From Microcaldota archaeon (lineage in GTDB: Archaea > Micrarchaeota > Micrarchaeia > Micrarchaeales > Micrarchaeaceae): a stretch of 17,015 bases of DNA. Both the position numbers and the translations under genes were made by a program. The first letter of the stretch is position 1. Every line of letters starts with the position of its first letter. Below are positions 7,864-14,129 of this stretch, one piece after another. The stretch covers positions 1 to 17,015 of the forward strand of contig JAJYTM010000006.1 of NCBI GenBank assembly GCA_021793035.1, given 5' to 3'. Under the pieces are notes generated by a model that did not search any database, was not told the DNA's origin, and worked only from the letters and a program-made list of their open reading frames with translations.

Positions 7864-8010
7864 GTGACATCCTCCCACGATTTCAGTCGTGGGCTTCCAG
7901 AGTGGCTATGATTGGTCGTCATGACGCCACCCGTATAGTTCCTGCTTCTTTGGCAACCGCCTCCCTTGCAGAAGGTCTTACATTGTCTCTACAGGCTTGA
8001 CTTCCCGAAT
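7864..8010 (-). ncRNA. Predicted TnpB guide RNA (omega/reRNA) at the right end of the element
   Basis: In characterised IS200/IS605 elements the guide RNA comes from the 3' end of tnpB and the right end, and its guide is the host sequence just past the element. Here that zone includes the right-end hairpin (7874-7893) and ends at 7864. The guide would start TTCTACCCGAAGGATA, i.e. peroxiredoxin codons 35 onward. The 5' limit given is a guess; only the 3' scaffold end is defined by sequence. Confidence 0.4.
7874..7893. repeat. Right-end hairpin of the tnpB element
   Basis: CCCACGA and TCGTGGG make a perfect 7-bp stem with a 6-base loop, 10 bases from the element's right end. This is the subterminal palindrome recognised by TnpA in related elements and also the 3' hairpin of the predicted guide RNA. 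Confidence 0.8.
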
Positions 8011-9154
8011 GTCCTTCGGTAGCTTTGACAGCATAGCTGTCAAAATTTGAACTCTGTACGTTCAAAGCTCTGTTGAGTATATTTATGCTTGCATTTATGT
8101 CCCTGTCCTTTCTCATACTGCACTTCTCGCAGATGAATGTTCTCTGCGATATTGATATTTTCTGTATGTTTCCACAATTACTGCAAGTCATTGTGGTATA
8201 TTGGGGATTTACACCAACCACTGCGCAACCAGCACTCTCAGCCTTGTATTGCAGATAGTTGGTAAAACTGCCCCAAGAACATTCTTCTATTGACCTCGCA
8301 TATCTATGGTTCTTTACCATATTCGGTATCTCTAAATCTTCATATGCGATCAGTGAATATGAATTTACCAACCGATGCGAAATCTTGTGAAGTGTGTCTT
8401 GCCTTATCCTTGCAATATGCTCTGAATATCCTGCAAATCTTACTACTGCTTTCTTTCTGTTGTTAGAGCCTTTCTTCTTTCTTGAGATATTCTGTTGCAG
8501 AACTCTTGCATGGTTCCTTTGATGCTTTGTTATCCTGGCATTTTGTATTATTGTATTATCCGAAAGTGCAACATACTGACTTATGCCCAAATCTATTCCG
8601 ACTTTGCCCTTACTGTTTGATATGAATGATTTATCCTCCTTTTCAACTGCAATCGTAATATACCATTCCTGCGACTTTGTCTTCTTAATAGTAAGCGTTT
8701 TGACTTTTCCTTCTATATCCTTGTGATTTACGAAGTTCATCCTTCCTATCCTTGAGAGTTCCACGTTCTTCTTTTCTATCTTGAAACCGTTTGTTTGGGG
8801 ATATGTCAATGATGAGACAAACTTTTTATATCGTGGGAATCCGACCTTTACGTTCTTTCCCTGTTTCTTTTCCTTGCACCTTCTGAAGAAATTCCTGTAA
8901 GCATCTGATACCCTTTTTGAGACATTCTGGAGAACCTGCGAATGCAATTCTGCGAATTCTGGTTTTTCCTTCTTTATTTGCGTAATCCAGACATCCATTC
9001 TGTATTCTGTTAGGGTCTTTCCTGTTTCCTTGTAGTATGTTTTTGATTTCTCAAGGAGGAGGTTGTAAAGTTCCTTTGCAAGGAACATCTGACGATTAAG
9101 TATTCCCTTCTGTTTCTTTGAAGGATATGCCCTGTATTTATATGCAGTTTTCAT
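7919..9154 (-). CDS. tnpB: TnpB, RNA-guided RuvC-type endonuclease of an IS200/IS605 element
   Basis: Full-length TnpB, 411 residues from the ATG at 9154 (an in-frame ATG at 9163 gives 414). Numbered from 9163, the catalytic RuvC residues are all present: Asp191 in VGIDLGIS, Glu275 in AYEDLEIPNM and Asp355 in DRDINASINI, with a zinc ribbon of Cys327, Cys330, Cys345 and Cys348 between the last two. The basic N-terminus (MKTAYKYRAYPS) is typical and supports 9154 as start. By family knowledge the protein cuts DNA next to a short motif identical to the element's insertion target, guided by RNA from the element's right end. Nothing in the reading frame suggests decay. A TATA-like AGTATATAAATG on the minus strand (about 9189-9200) could drive it. 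Confidence 0.95.
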   Translation of the reverse strand: MKTAYKYRAYPSKKQKGILNRQMFLAKELYNLLLEKSKTYYKETGKTLTEYRMDVWITQIKKEKPEFAELHSQVLQNVSKRVSDAYRNFFRRCKEKKQGKNVKVGFPRYKKFVSSLTYPQTNGFKIEKKNVELSRIGRMNFVNHKDIEGKVKTLTIKKTKSQEWYITIAVEKEDKSFISNSKGKVGIDLGISQYVALSDNTIIQNARITKHQRNHARVLQQNISRKKKGSNNRKKAVVRFAGYSEHIARIRQDTLHKISHRLVNSYSLIAYEDLEIPNMVKNHRYARSIEECSWGSFTNYLQYKAESAGCAVVGVNPQYTTMTCSNCGNIQKISISQRTFICEKCSMRKDRDINASINILNRALNVQSSNFDSYAVKATEGHSGSQACRDNVRPSAREAVAKEAGTIRVAS

Positions 9155-9204
9155 GACGACCATATTTATTACCCTACTCCCTACTTACATTTATATACTT
9201 TGCA

Positions 9205-9250
9205 GTGGGCTTATATCCCACCTCTAAAGAGTGTGGGTTTTACGCCCACA
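9205..9250. repeat. Left-end hairpins of the tnpB element
   Basis: Two stem-loops sit near the left end: TGTGGG (9232-9237) with CCCACA (9245-9250), starting 3 bases inside the boundary, and GTGGG (9205-9209) with CCCAC (9217-9221). Both use the same GTGGG/CCCAC core, which also occurs in the right-end hairpin, as expected for sites bound by one TnpA. Confidence 0.7.
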
Positions 9251-9253
9251 TAG

Positions 9254-9355
9254 ATAAAGCACGAGGTACTTTCCATTGAACTCTGACAGCGAATGCTTCC
9301 TTCCGTCAGACCCATCGAGATTGAAGTCTGCCGCATTGTCGTTTTCCATTACCAT
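9254..9355 (-). pseudogene. bcp: Peroxiredoxin (Bcp), N-terminal fragment
   Basis: Thirty-four codons from ATG (9355) to the element junction read as the start of a Bcp-type peroxiredoxin: ADFNLDGSDGRKHSLSEF then NGKYLVLY, the usual N-terminal strand and loop before FYPKD. AGGTG at 9361-9365 lies 5 bases ahead of the ATG, and a TATA-like TTTATTAAAA is at 9384-9393 on the minus strand. After residue 34 the frame runs into the element and stops 11 codons later. This piece is too short to appear in a routine gene call, so the gene would normally be missed or mis-started. Confidence 0.9.
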
Positions 9356-9358
9356 TCA

Positions 9359-9374
9359 AACACCTATGGGTGTT
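9359..9374. promoter_or_regulatory. Inverted repeat over the bcp ribosome-binding site
   Basis: AACACC and GGTGTT flank TATG, a perfect 6-bp inverted repeat located between the bcp TATA box and its start codon and containing the AGGTG ribosome-binding site. It could be an operator for a dimeric regulator or, if transcribed, a hairpin hiding the ribosome-binding site. Confidence 0.35.
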
Positions 9375-9440
9375 CTCTTGCGCTTTTAATAAATGCTCGC
9401 TGGAAGCAAGGATAATGAACTACAAAAATTGACGGCATGT

Positions 9441-9453
9441 GTTATATATCTTT
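9441..9453 (+). promoter_or_regulatory. TATA box of the two-repeat protein gene
   Basis: GTTATATATCTTT lies about 45 bases before the ATG at 9491, giving a predicted start of transcription near 9472 and a short leader ending AAAGGGCATTGAT. Confidence 0.45.
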
Positions 9454-9490
9454 AAGGAACGCTTATCATTTATCTTAAAAGGGCATTGAT

Positions 9491-10189
9491 ATGAAATTTA
9501 GTTTTTCAGGCATATTCAAGAAGAGGGAGGCAAAGAAAGTGGCAGTAAGGGTCACCAACATCAACATAAGGTGGATGGGTGCAGTGCATACTCTACCAGG
9601 GCTGGAAAGCGAGAGCAAGGAGTTTGAGGTTGATATACCTTTCCATAACAGGAGTGAGGATGCCGAAAAAATAAGGGATGCCTTGGGTTCAGCAATAATA
9701 GAAGAGAAGCTGCGCATAAATGGGATAACATTAGACCCACCGTTCAAGCTGCTCAGTATTGACCCGATGCCGCCGCAGGAACTGGCTAACGGAGAGAGCA
9801 TTGTCTTCAAGCTCAGGGTTGAAGCGCCTGAACAGAGCTATTCGGGACCTATGCAGGTGAGGTTTGCAGATGCACCGAAGGAGAAAGTGAGAGTTGAAAT
9901 AAACAGAGTAACGCTAATAAGAGGGAGTAGGAAGGTCAACATAGAGAACTCCGAGCTTGTCATGGAGCTGGAAAAGAACCAGATTTTCAAGAATTCGATA
10001 CAGATGTACAAGATACTCAGCCTAGGCGACGGGGTGAAAAGTGTAAATGTAAATAGACCGTTCAATTTCGTCAGCAGCGACCCCAAGCTGCCATTCAAGG
10101 TGGACAACGAGAATAGCTACATAGTCGTGTTCTATATACAGGCGCCCGATATCAGCTATGCAGGTCCTTTGGAACTTACTCTGACATGA
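9491..10189 (+). CDS. Unrecognised protein with two related beta-rich halves
   Basis: 232 residues, no signal peptide or membrane segment, with a basic N-terminus (KKREAKK at 10-16). I do not recognise the family. The protein contains an internal repeat of about 105 residues: PPFKLLSIDP (83-92) matches RPFNFVSSDP (189-198), and SYSGPMQVRF (116-125) matches SYAGPLELTL (222-231); each half ends with a V/I-rich strand followed by EAPEQ or QAPDI. Alternating hydrophobic residues suggest two Ig-like beta-sandwich domains. It stands alone on its strand, between the interrupted bcp gene and the convergent rfcS gene (10 bases away). Cytoplasmic adaptor or assembly role is only a guess. Confidence 0.8.
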   Translation: MKFSFSGIFKKREAKKVAVRVTNINIRWMGAVHTLPGLESESKEFEVDIPFHNRSEDAEKIRDALGSAIIEEKLRINGITLDPPFKLLSIDPMPPQELANGESIVFKLRVEAPEQSYSGPMQVRFADAPKEKVRVEINRVTLIRGSRKVNIENSELVMELEKNQIFKNSIQMYKILSLGDGVKSVNVNRPFNFVSSDPKLPFKVDNENSYIVVFYIQAPDISYAGPLELTLT

Positions 10190-10199
10190 TGAAAAGGCA

Positions 10200-11177
10200 T
10201 CAGTCCTTGTGCGGCTTTGCCAGGAGCGCTATGTTGGCAAGCATGGCTTCCAATTGTATCCTTTCGTTTGCTCCTTCTACTATCCTGAAGTTGGTCTCGC
10301 CGACGCTCGCGAGAACCGAAAGCTTTACCCTCTCGTCTATTGCAAGGTTCTGCACCTCGCGATAGCACTGCAGCAGCACGTCTTCTCCGCTCATGCCGTT
10401 CTTGAGCATCAGGTTATCTAGCTCGTTCTTAGCCATGTTGAAATTGCCGCTCACTGCCGCCTTCAGCATCGCCGTTATCTCCTTTGGGCGGGCGCGCGCA
10501 GCGACTTCATAGATGCTCGACTCGCTTATCTTCTTGCTGTGCATTGCGCTGCTCTGGAGTATGTTGGTGAGCTTCCTCATGTCGCCGTCGCTCACATACA
10601 TGAGGGCCTCTATGGCCTTGTCGTTTATCTCCAGCCCTTCTGCCTTCACTACCCTTTCTATGTAAGCCTTCATATTGTCCTCGTTGAGCGACTTGAACCT
10701 AAAGACAACGCACCTGCTCTGTATGGGTTCTATTATCTTGTTGGCGTAATTGGCGCTCAGTATGAACCTAGTTTCGGCGGAGAATTTCTCCATCGTCCTC
10801 CTCAAAGCGTGCTGCGCATCTGCGGTCAACGAATCTGCCTCGTCAAGAAATATTATCTTTATGGGCACATTGCCCATAGATATGGTCTTGGCGAACTCCT
10901 TCACCTCGCCCCTTATAACGTCTATTCCCCTGGCATCGCTGGCATTGAGCTCCTTGAACGCGCCAGTTAAATTCCCTTTGTAGAGGTCTTTTGCAAAAGC
11001 TATGGCGCATGTGGTCTTGCCTATGCCTGCAGTGCCTGCGAATATCATGTTCGGGAAGTTCCCGCTGGCTACGAACGCCTTCAGGCGGTTAACCACCAGC
11101 TCCTGGCCTATGACCTCGTCCAAAGCATTAGGGCGATATTTCTCAGTCCAGGGCAGGTCTACTCTCTGCATAGGCAT
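10200..11177 (-). CDS. rfcS: Replication factor C small subunit (clamp loader ATPase)
   Basis: Loads the PCNA sliding clamp onto primed DNA, together with the RFC large subunit (not in this window). The order of motifs is that of archaeal RFC-S: WTEKYRPNALDEVIGQ, Walker A GTAGIGKTT (Lys about 54 from this start), NASDARGID, Walker B IFLDEAD, the sensor-1 region ILSANYANKIIEPIQSRC with the SRC arginine finger, and the C-terminal collar domain. Length (325) is normal. In-frame starts are GTG 11183, ATG 11177 and ATG 11171; a TATA-like AAGTATAATG about 25 bases upstream points to 11177 or 11171 with a leaderless transcript. It lies downstream of the UPF0200 gene on the same strand but with a terminator-like hairpin between. 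Confidence 0.95.
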   Translation of the reverse strand: MPMQRVDLPWTEKYRPNALDEVIGQELVVNRLKAFVASGNFPNMIFAGTAGIGKTTCAIAFAKDLYKGNLTGAFKELNASDARGIDVIRGEVKEFAKTISMGNVPIKIIFLDEADSLTADAQHALRRTMEKFSAETRFILSANYANKIIEPIQSRCVVFRFKSLNEDNMKAYIERVVKAEGLEINDKAIEALMYVSDGDMRKLTNILQSSAMHSKKISESSIYEVAARARPKEITAMLKAAVSGNFNMAKNELDNLMLKNGMSGEDVLLQCYREVQNLAIDERVKLSVLASVGETNFRIVEGANERIQLEAMLANIALLAKPHKD

Positions 11178-11215
11178 CAGCACACGAATTTGACATTATA
11201 CTTTAGCATTAAAGG

Positions 11216-11244
11216 AATAAAAACCTACCACCGCACCTGGTAGG
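11216..11244 (-). terminator. Hairpin plus T-run between the UPF0200 gene and rfcS
   Basis: CCTACCA and TGGTAGG form a perfect 7-bp stem with a 7-base loop (11224-11244). On the minus strand the stem is followed at once by TTTTTATT. It lies 24 bases after the UPF0200 stop codon, so it looks like the transcript end of that gene and would separate it from rfcS. Confidence 0.55.
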
Positions 11245-11268
11245 AATGTTCTGGCGATTGCGATTGCA

Positions 11269-11835
11269 TCAAGTTTTCTTTGACTTTTGCTTTTCCTTAT
11301 TTTTGAGCACCACTTCCAAATCCCTGTACAGCGCCTCTATCGTGCTAGTGTTCGATAACTTGAAATCGGCCAGCTTAATGGCTTCCAGTACTCCGAACCC
11401 TTCCTCCTTCCCGTCGCGCTTTGAAAGGCCCTCCCTGGTCTCAGGATCATCCTTCCTTGAACGGGCTAGGAGGCGGCTGTGCCTTATCTCTGTGGGGCAA
11501 TCTATCGCCAGCATGACAAACTCGCTGTCCAGCGTATCCTTGAAATACCTTATCTCCCACGGGCTGCGTATGCCGTCTATGCATAGATGCTTGCCCTTAT
11601 ACCTATTGCCTATTACTTTGACGGTCATCTGCGCTATGGCTGCATAGCCATATGCCTTCCTCATGTTCTCCGAGAACTCGCGCAGGCTGTCGCTGTTGAT
11701 CTCCAGCCCCTCGGCAGACATGGCGTCCCGCACTATGTCTCCCATGTTTATTATAGAGAACTTGTACTTGTCACGCAAGTAATCCGCTACTGTAGATTTG
11801 CCGCTGCCGGGCATACCGGTCAAACCGATTATCAT
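11269..11835 (-). CDS. UPF0200 / dephospho-CoA-kinase-like P-loop protein
   Basis: 188 residues with an N-terminal P-loop GMPGSGKST (7-15), then INMGDIVRDAM, a phosphate-acceptor-site pattern shared with small-molecule kinases, CIDGIRSPWEIRYF and a lid-like Arg-rich segment (HSRLLARSRKDDPET). This is the pattern of archaeal UPF0200 proteins, related to dephospho-CoA and adenylate kinases (COG0237-like); their substrate is not established to my knowledge. The C-terminus is strongly basic (KNKEKQKSKKT). The ATG at 11835 is preceded by a TATA-like TTTAAAAAAG at about 11863-11872 on the minus strand. With CoaD at 15012-15551 it may suggest CoA metabolism, but the two are far apart and not co-transcribed. 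Confidence 0.8.
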   Translation of the reverse strand: MIIGLTGMPGSGKSTVADYLRDKYKFSIINMGDIVRDAMSAEGLEINSDSLREFSENMRKAYGYAAIAQMTVKVIGNRYKGKHLCIDGIRSPWEIRYFKDTLDSEFVMLAIDCPTEIRHSRLLARSRKDDPETREGLSKRDGKEEGFGVLEAIKLADFKLSNTSTIEALYRDLEVVLKNKEKQKSKKT

Positions 11836-11947
11836 CGAATCCGTAGTATATATTGACTTGCACTTTTTTAAACTCTTTGGTAAAGCCGCTGCTCAGCATT
11901 CCATATTCATGAATCGCCTTATATGGATAGGTTTAAGAATATTGAAG

Positions 11948-11966
11948 CTTATAAGCTCCTTATAAG
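11948..11966 (+). promoter_or_regulatory. Tandem CTTATAAG palindromes before the RBBP9-like gene
   Basis: CTTATAAG occurs twice, at 11948-11955 and 11959-11966, 11 bases apart, i.e. about one helical turn on the same DNA face. The first lies inside the longer palindrome AGCTTATAAGCT (11946-11957). They are 20-30 bases ahead of the ATG at 11982, the right distance for a TATA box in a nearly leaderless gene. Confidence 0.45.
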
Positions 11967-11981
11967 ACGAGTGACGCAGAG

Positions 11982-12566
11982 ATGCCGGATAGAGTATTCA
12001 TAATACACAGGTGGGACGGCAGCCCTCATACTGATTGGTATAAATGGCTAGCGGGCGCATTGAAGGAGAAGGGTTTTGAGACATTTGTTCCTAAGATGCC
12101 CGACCCAGCCAAGCCTGCTATCGGCGCATGGGTCGATGCGATAGGCCAGAGCAGCAGGTACATAGACGAACGCACATATATGGTTGGCCACAGCATTGGA
12201 TGCCAGGCGATACTGAGGTTCCTCCAGGGCTCGCAGTCGGGCAGCATAAAGGGCATGCTCCTCATAGCGCCGTGGTTGCACCTGAAGGACGCGGCGCTGG
12301 GCACAGAAAGCGACAGGATTACGGCAAAGCCATGGCTTGAGACCCCTATAGACTTCAGCGCGATAAAGAGCAAGGTGGGAAGCACGAGGATCATAATGGC
12401 CAAGGAGGATCCATATGTGCCAGTAGAAGACTCGAAGATATTCAGGGCGGAGCTTGATGCGAAGGTCAATATAATGCCGCTGAAAGTGCATTTCACCGAG
12501 GATGACGGCTACAAGGAGCTCCATGTTGCGCTGAACGAGTTCATGAAACTCGTCAATGATGCATAA
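11982..12566 (+). CDS. RBBP9/YdeN-like serine hydrolase (alpha/beta fold)
   Basis: 194 residues, normal for this small hydrolase family. Near the N-terminus IIHRWDGSPHTDWYKWL matches the family's oxyanion-hole region followed by the conserved SPxxxWxxWL pattern. The catalytic triad can be placed: Ser71 in GHSIGC, Asp143 in KEDPYVP and His181 in KELHVAL. These are cytoplasmic hydrolases; substrates in prokaryotes are mostly unknown. The start at 11982 is supported by the upstream TATA-like palindromes, with only GAGTGACGCAGAG between, so translation may be leaderless or use the weak GTGA. Divergent from the UPF0200 gene across a 146-base promoter region. Confidence 0.85.
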   Translation: MPDRVFIIHRWDGSPHTDWYKWLAGALKEKGFETFVPKMPDPAKPAIGAWVDAIGQSSRYIDERTYMVGHSIGCQAILRFLQGSQSGSIKGMLLIAPWLHLKDAALGTESDRITAKPWLETPIDFSAIKSKVGSTRIIMAKEDPYVPVEDSKIFRAELDAKVNIMPLKVHFTEDDGYKELHVALNEFMKLVNDA

Positions 12567-12687
12567 GTGCACGCGCGTGCTATCCCCACTAAAACTTCGC
12601 CGATTTTTAGCGCAAAAACAAAAAGCCTATATACTTTTATGCTCATTCTATATACGCCCTCGTTAGCATTCATGCTTAAGTGATGAA

Positions 12688-12831
12688 ATGAATGCAACGG
12701 AAAGAATAGAAAAAACAAGGAACAACGGGGACGTAGGCAGGTGGCGCATACCAGATGACCTGACATATGTGAGAAGAGAGAACAACGGAAAGGACGTTTT
12801 CCTGCACATAGGCATCGACATACGCAGATGA
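12688..12831 (+). CDS. Small hypothetical protein, 47 residues
   Basis: Short frame from ATG to TGA, too short for usual gene finding. The product is rich in Arg, Asn, Glu and Asp, with GRWRIPDDLTYVRR in the middle and a hydrophobic end VFLHIGIDI; no Cys, no membrane segment. AAGTGATG just before the ATG is a plausible ribosome-binding site, and a TATA-like CTATATACTTTTAT stands at about 12627-12640, at the right distance. Codon use (AGG, ATA, GAC) resembles resident genes. I do not recognise it. The opposite strand also has an open frame here (12509-12880), which I reject. Confidence 0.45.
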   Translation: MNATERIEKTRNNGDVGRWRIPDDLTYVRRENNGKDVFLHIGIDIRR

Positions 12832-12935
12832 CGCCGAAGTCCTCTGCCCCTAAGCGGGCCTTATGCTTATATATATCCAACAGAGAGGGTTGAAAGGTAT
12901 TTTAAAGCTTTACAGCTCTAATATGTTTACACGGA

Positions 12936-13008
12936 GGGGAGTTACGCTAACCTGGCAGACTGCCAGCCTTGGGCGCTGGTAATAAGGGTTCAAATCCCTT
13001 ACTCCCCA
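12936..13008 (+). tRNA. tRNA-Pro (anticodon TGG)
   Basis: Acceptor GGGGAGT (12936-12942) pairs fully with ACTCCCC (13001-13007), discriminator A at 13008, CCA not encoded. Anticodon stem CCAGC/GCTGG (12963-12967, 12975-12979) with loop CTTGGGC gives anticodon TGG at 12970-12972 and the G37 usual for tRNA-Pro. T arm AAGGG-TTCAAAT-CCCTT is perfect, the variable loop has four bases, and the D loop has the A14 and GG (G18, G19) signatures. The D stem, however, pairs poorly: C10-T25 and C12-A23 oppose in the standard register. A TATA-like TTTAAAGCTTT at about 12901-12911 gives a sensible promoter distance. No intron is apparent. Confidence 0.85.
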
Positions 13009-13302
13009 TCCTGTTCGTGGGGTTATATATAAGTCATCGAAATGTCCCCCATGTTTTGTCGTCTAAGCAAAAATTTGTCGTCGGTAAATTTGGTGTTTCT
13101 TAGAGGTAAGATTTTAACGTAGTTCTAGCGGGGCAAAAAGCATAAATACCACTACTAAAATTATCGTATAGCGGAAATAGATAAAGCAACGCATAGTGCA
13201 TGTACGTGGAAAGACAAAATGAGGTAGAAAATGAAAAGTTAATGCTAGTCATCTTACGGACACAAAAATATAACAGTCTAATAGATTTTAGAAGGTTCTA
13301 AC
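13009..13302. other. AT-rich non-coding stretch between tRNA-Pro and a membrane protein gene
   Basis: No convincing protein gene beyond the 33-codon frame at its right end. Two TATA-like elements, GTTATATATAAG (13022-13033) and GCATAAATACC (13140-13150), point rightwards. TCTAAG (13062-13067) and CTTAGA (13099-13104) bracket a partly self-complementary segment holding AAATTT twice and the word TTGTCGTC. A small RNA or regulatory leader is possible but not shown. Resident base composition gives way to AT-rich sequence here. Confidence 0.5.
13200..13301 (+). CDS. Possible 33-residue upstream ORF
   Basis: ATG to TAA, ending one base before the ATG of the membrane protein gene at 13303, a spacing that would allow translational coupling. 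The peptide is charged in its first half (MYVERQNEVENEK), then mixed; nothing recognised. It has no clear ribosome-binding site of its own, but GCATAAATACC at 13140-13150 could promote a transcript covering it. Could be chance in AT-rich DNA. Confidence 0.25.
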   Translation: MYVERQNEVENEKLMLVILRTQKYNSLIDFRRF

Positions 13303-14109
13303 ATGCATGCGAGGTCAACACAAGGAATAATCCTCTTTGGTACGGTAATAGTATTTATCTCTTTATTTGTAGAATGGATGATTTTTGCCGGTTCACCAAC
13401 AAGTCTAGCAACATTTTATTATGATGTAATATTTTCGATATTTGGTTTTGGTGCATTTGGTGTATTAACGGGTCAAGGATTAACAGTTACTTCGTTACCT
13501 CAATTGGCAATTTTACTGACCTTATTTGCAATCCCAGTTGGATTGATTATAAGACGAGGCATTGTAGTTAGCATTGGTTCATTAATGTGGATGTATGCAT
13601 CTGCTGCTACATTATCCGCAATTTTTATAGGCCCTTTGGTTGCTTTAGCTGGGGGCATAATAATGAGTAGCGGCGAAATAGCCTCTGCACCTAGGAAAAA
13701 GCATATGATTGGTCCTGCAATTGCATTTATAGTTGTACCACTAATTCTTGCTTATCTCTTCTTATATTATCCATCGGTAACATACAACTCGAAAGTAGTC
13801 TTTCAGACTGCAAACTGGACAGATCAGATAACTATTACAAATTATAACACTTGTTATTTCGGGCAGACTTGCTCTTCGGCACAATATAATGTGAGCGGAT
13901 TTTATTATGTTAATGCAACCGCTCATAACACTACGTGCTGGATAAATAGTATAATTAACTTATCGCAAACACCAAATCAACATGTTATGCTTAATTCGTC
14001 AGCTGCTAAAAGTGTAATAAACTATATGAACAACTGGTTGCTACAAAGTAACTGCAATTCGCCGATTGGATATTCTATTCAACATCACTATATGGCATAT
14101 AATGGTTAA
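13303..14109 (+). CDS. Polytopic membrane protein with a Cys- and sequon-rich outer domain
   Basis: 268 residues, family not recognised. Hydrophobic segments at about 9-29, 40-58, 66-83, 88-120 (long enough for one or two passes) and 136-156 form a membrane region; the remaining 110 residues are hydrophilic. That tail holds four Cys (184, 190, 212, 251) and six N-glycosylation sequons (Asn 171, 196, 204, 209, 219, 231), suggesting an extracellular, disulphide-bonded and glycosylated domain. AGAAGG at 13289-13294 is a likely ribosome-binding site. Composition is strongly AT-rich (19 of 60 G+C at 13321-13380, against 39 of 60 at 6241-6300 in a resident gene), so recent transfer is likely. It converges with the Nudix gene, 20 bases away. 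Confidence 0.8.
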   Translation: MHARSTQGIILFGTVIVFISLFVEWMIFAGSPTSLATFYYDVIFSIFGFGAFGVLTGQGLTVTSLPQLAILLTLFAIPVGLIIRRGIVVSIGSLMWMYASAATLSAIFIGPLVALAGGIIMSSGEIASAPRKKHMIGPAIAFIVVPLILAYLFLYYPSVTYNSKVVFQTANWTDQITITNYNTCYFGQTCSSAQYNVSGFYYVNATAHNTTCWINSIINLSQTPNQHVMLNSSAAKSVINYMNNWLLQSNCNSPIGYSIQHHYMAYNG

Positions 14110-14129
14110 ATCGCAGTTTTACTATAGCA

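Larger units (their letters stand above)
7864..9253 (-). mobile_element. tnpB-only IS200/IS605-type element (IS1341-like), 1390 bp, inserted in bcp
   Basis: The ends are set by the reading frame of the interrupted peroxiredoxin gene: deleting 7864-9253 restores it without gain or loss of a base, so there is no target duplication. On the tnpB strand the left end (near 9253) lies directly after CTTTAT, and the right end finishes in GGATGTCAC at 7864, an ending I recall from many archaeal and bacterial elements of this kind. Both ends have subterminal hairpins, no terminal inverted repeats. No tnpA gene is present, so movement would need TnpA from elsewhere. Composition is AT-richer than the flanking genes (for instance 23 of 60 G+C at 8461-8520). 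Confidence 0.9.

Noticed and set aside
7522..7878. 118-residue peroxiredoxin starting at the GTG inside the element's right-end hairpin
   Set aside because: The first five codons belong to the element and the fold lacks its N-terminal strands; the other 34 codons are found at 9254-9355, so this is a broken gene, not a short enzyme.
12509..12880. 123-residue minus-strand frame over the end of the RBBP9-like gene and the gap after it
   Set aside because: It is antisense to a sure gene at one end, crosses the promoter of the 47-residue ORF, has no motif, and shows the odd Cys/Leu/Phe-rich composition of a shadow frame.
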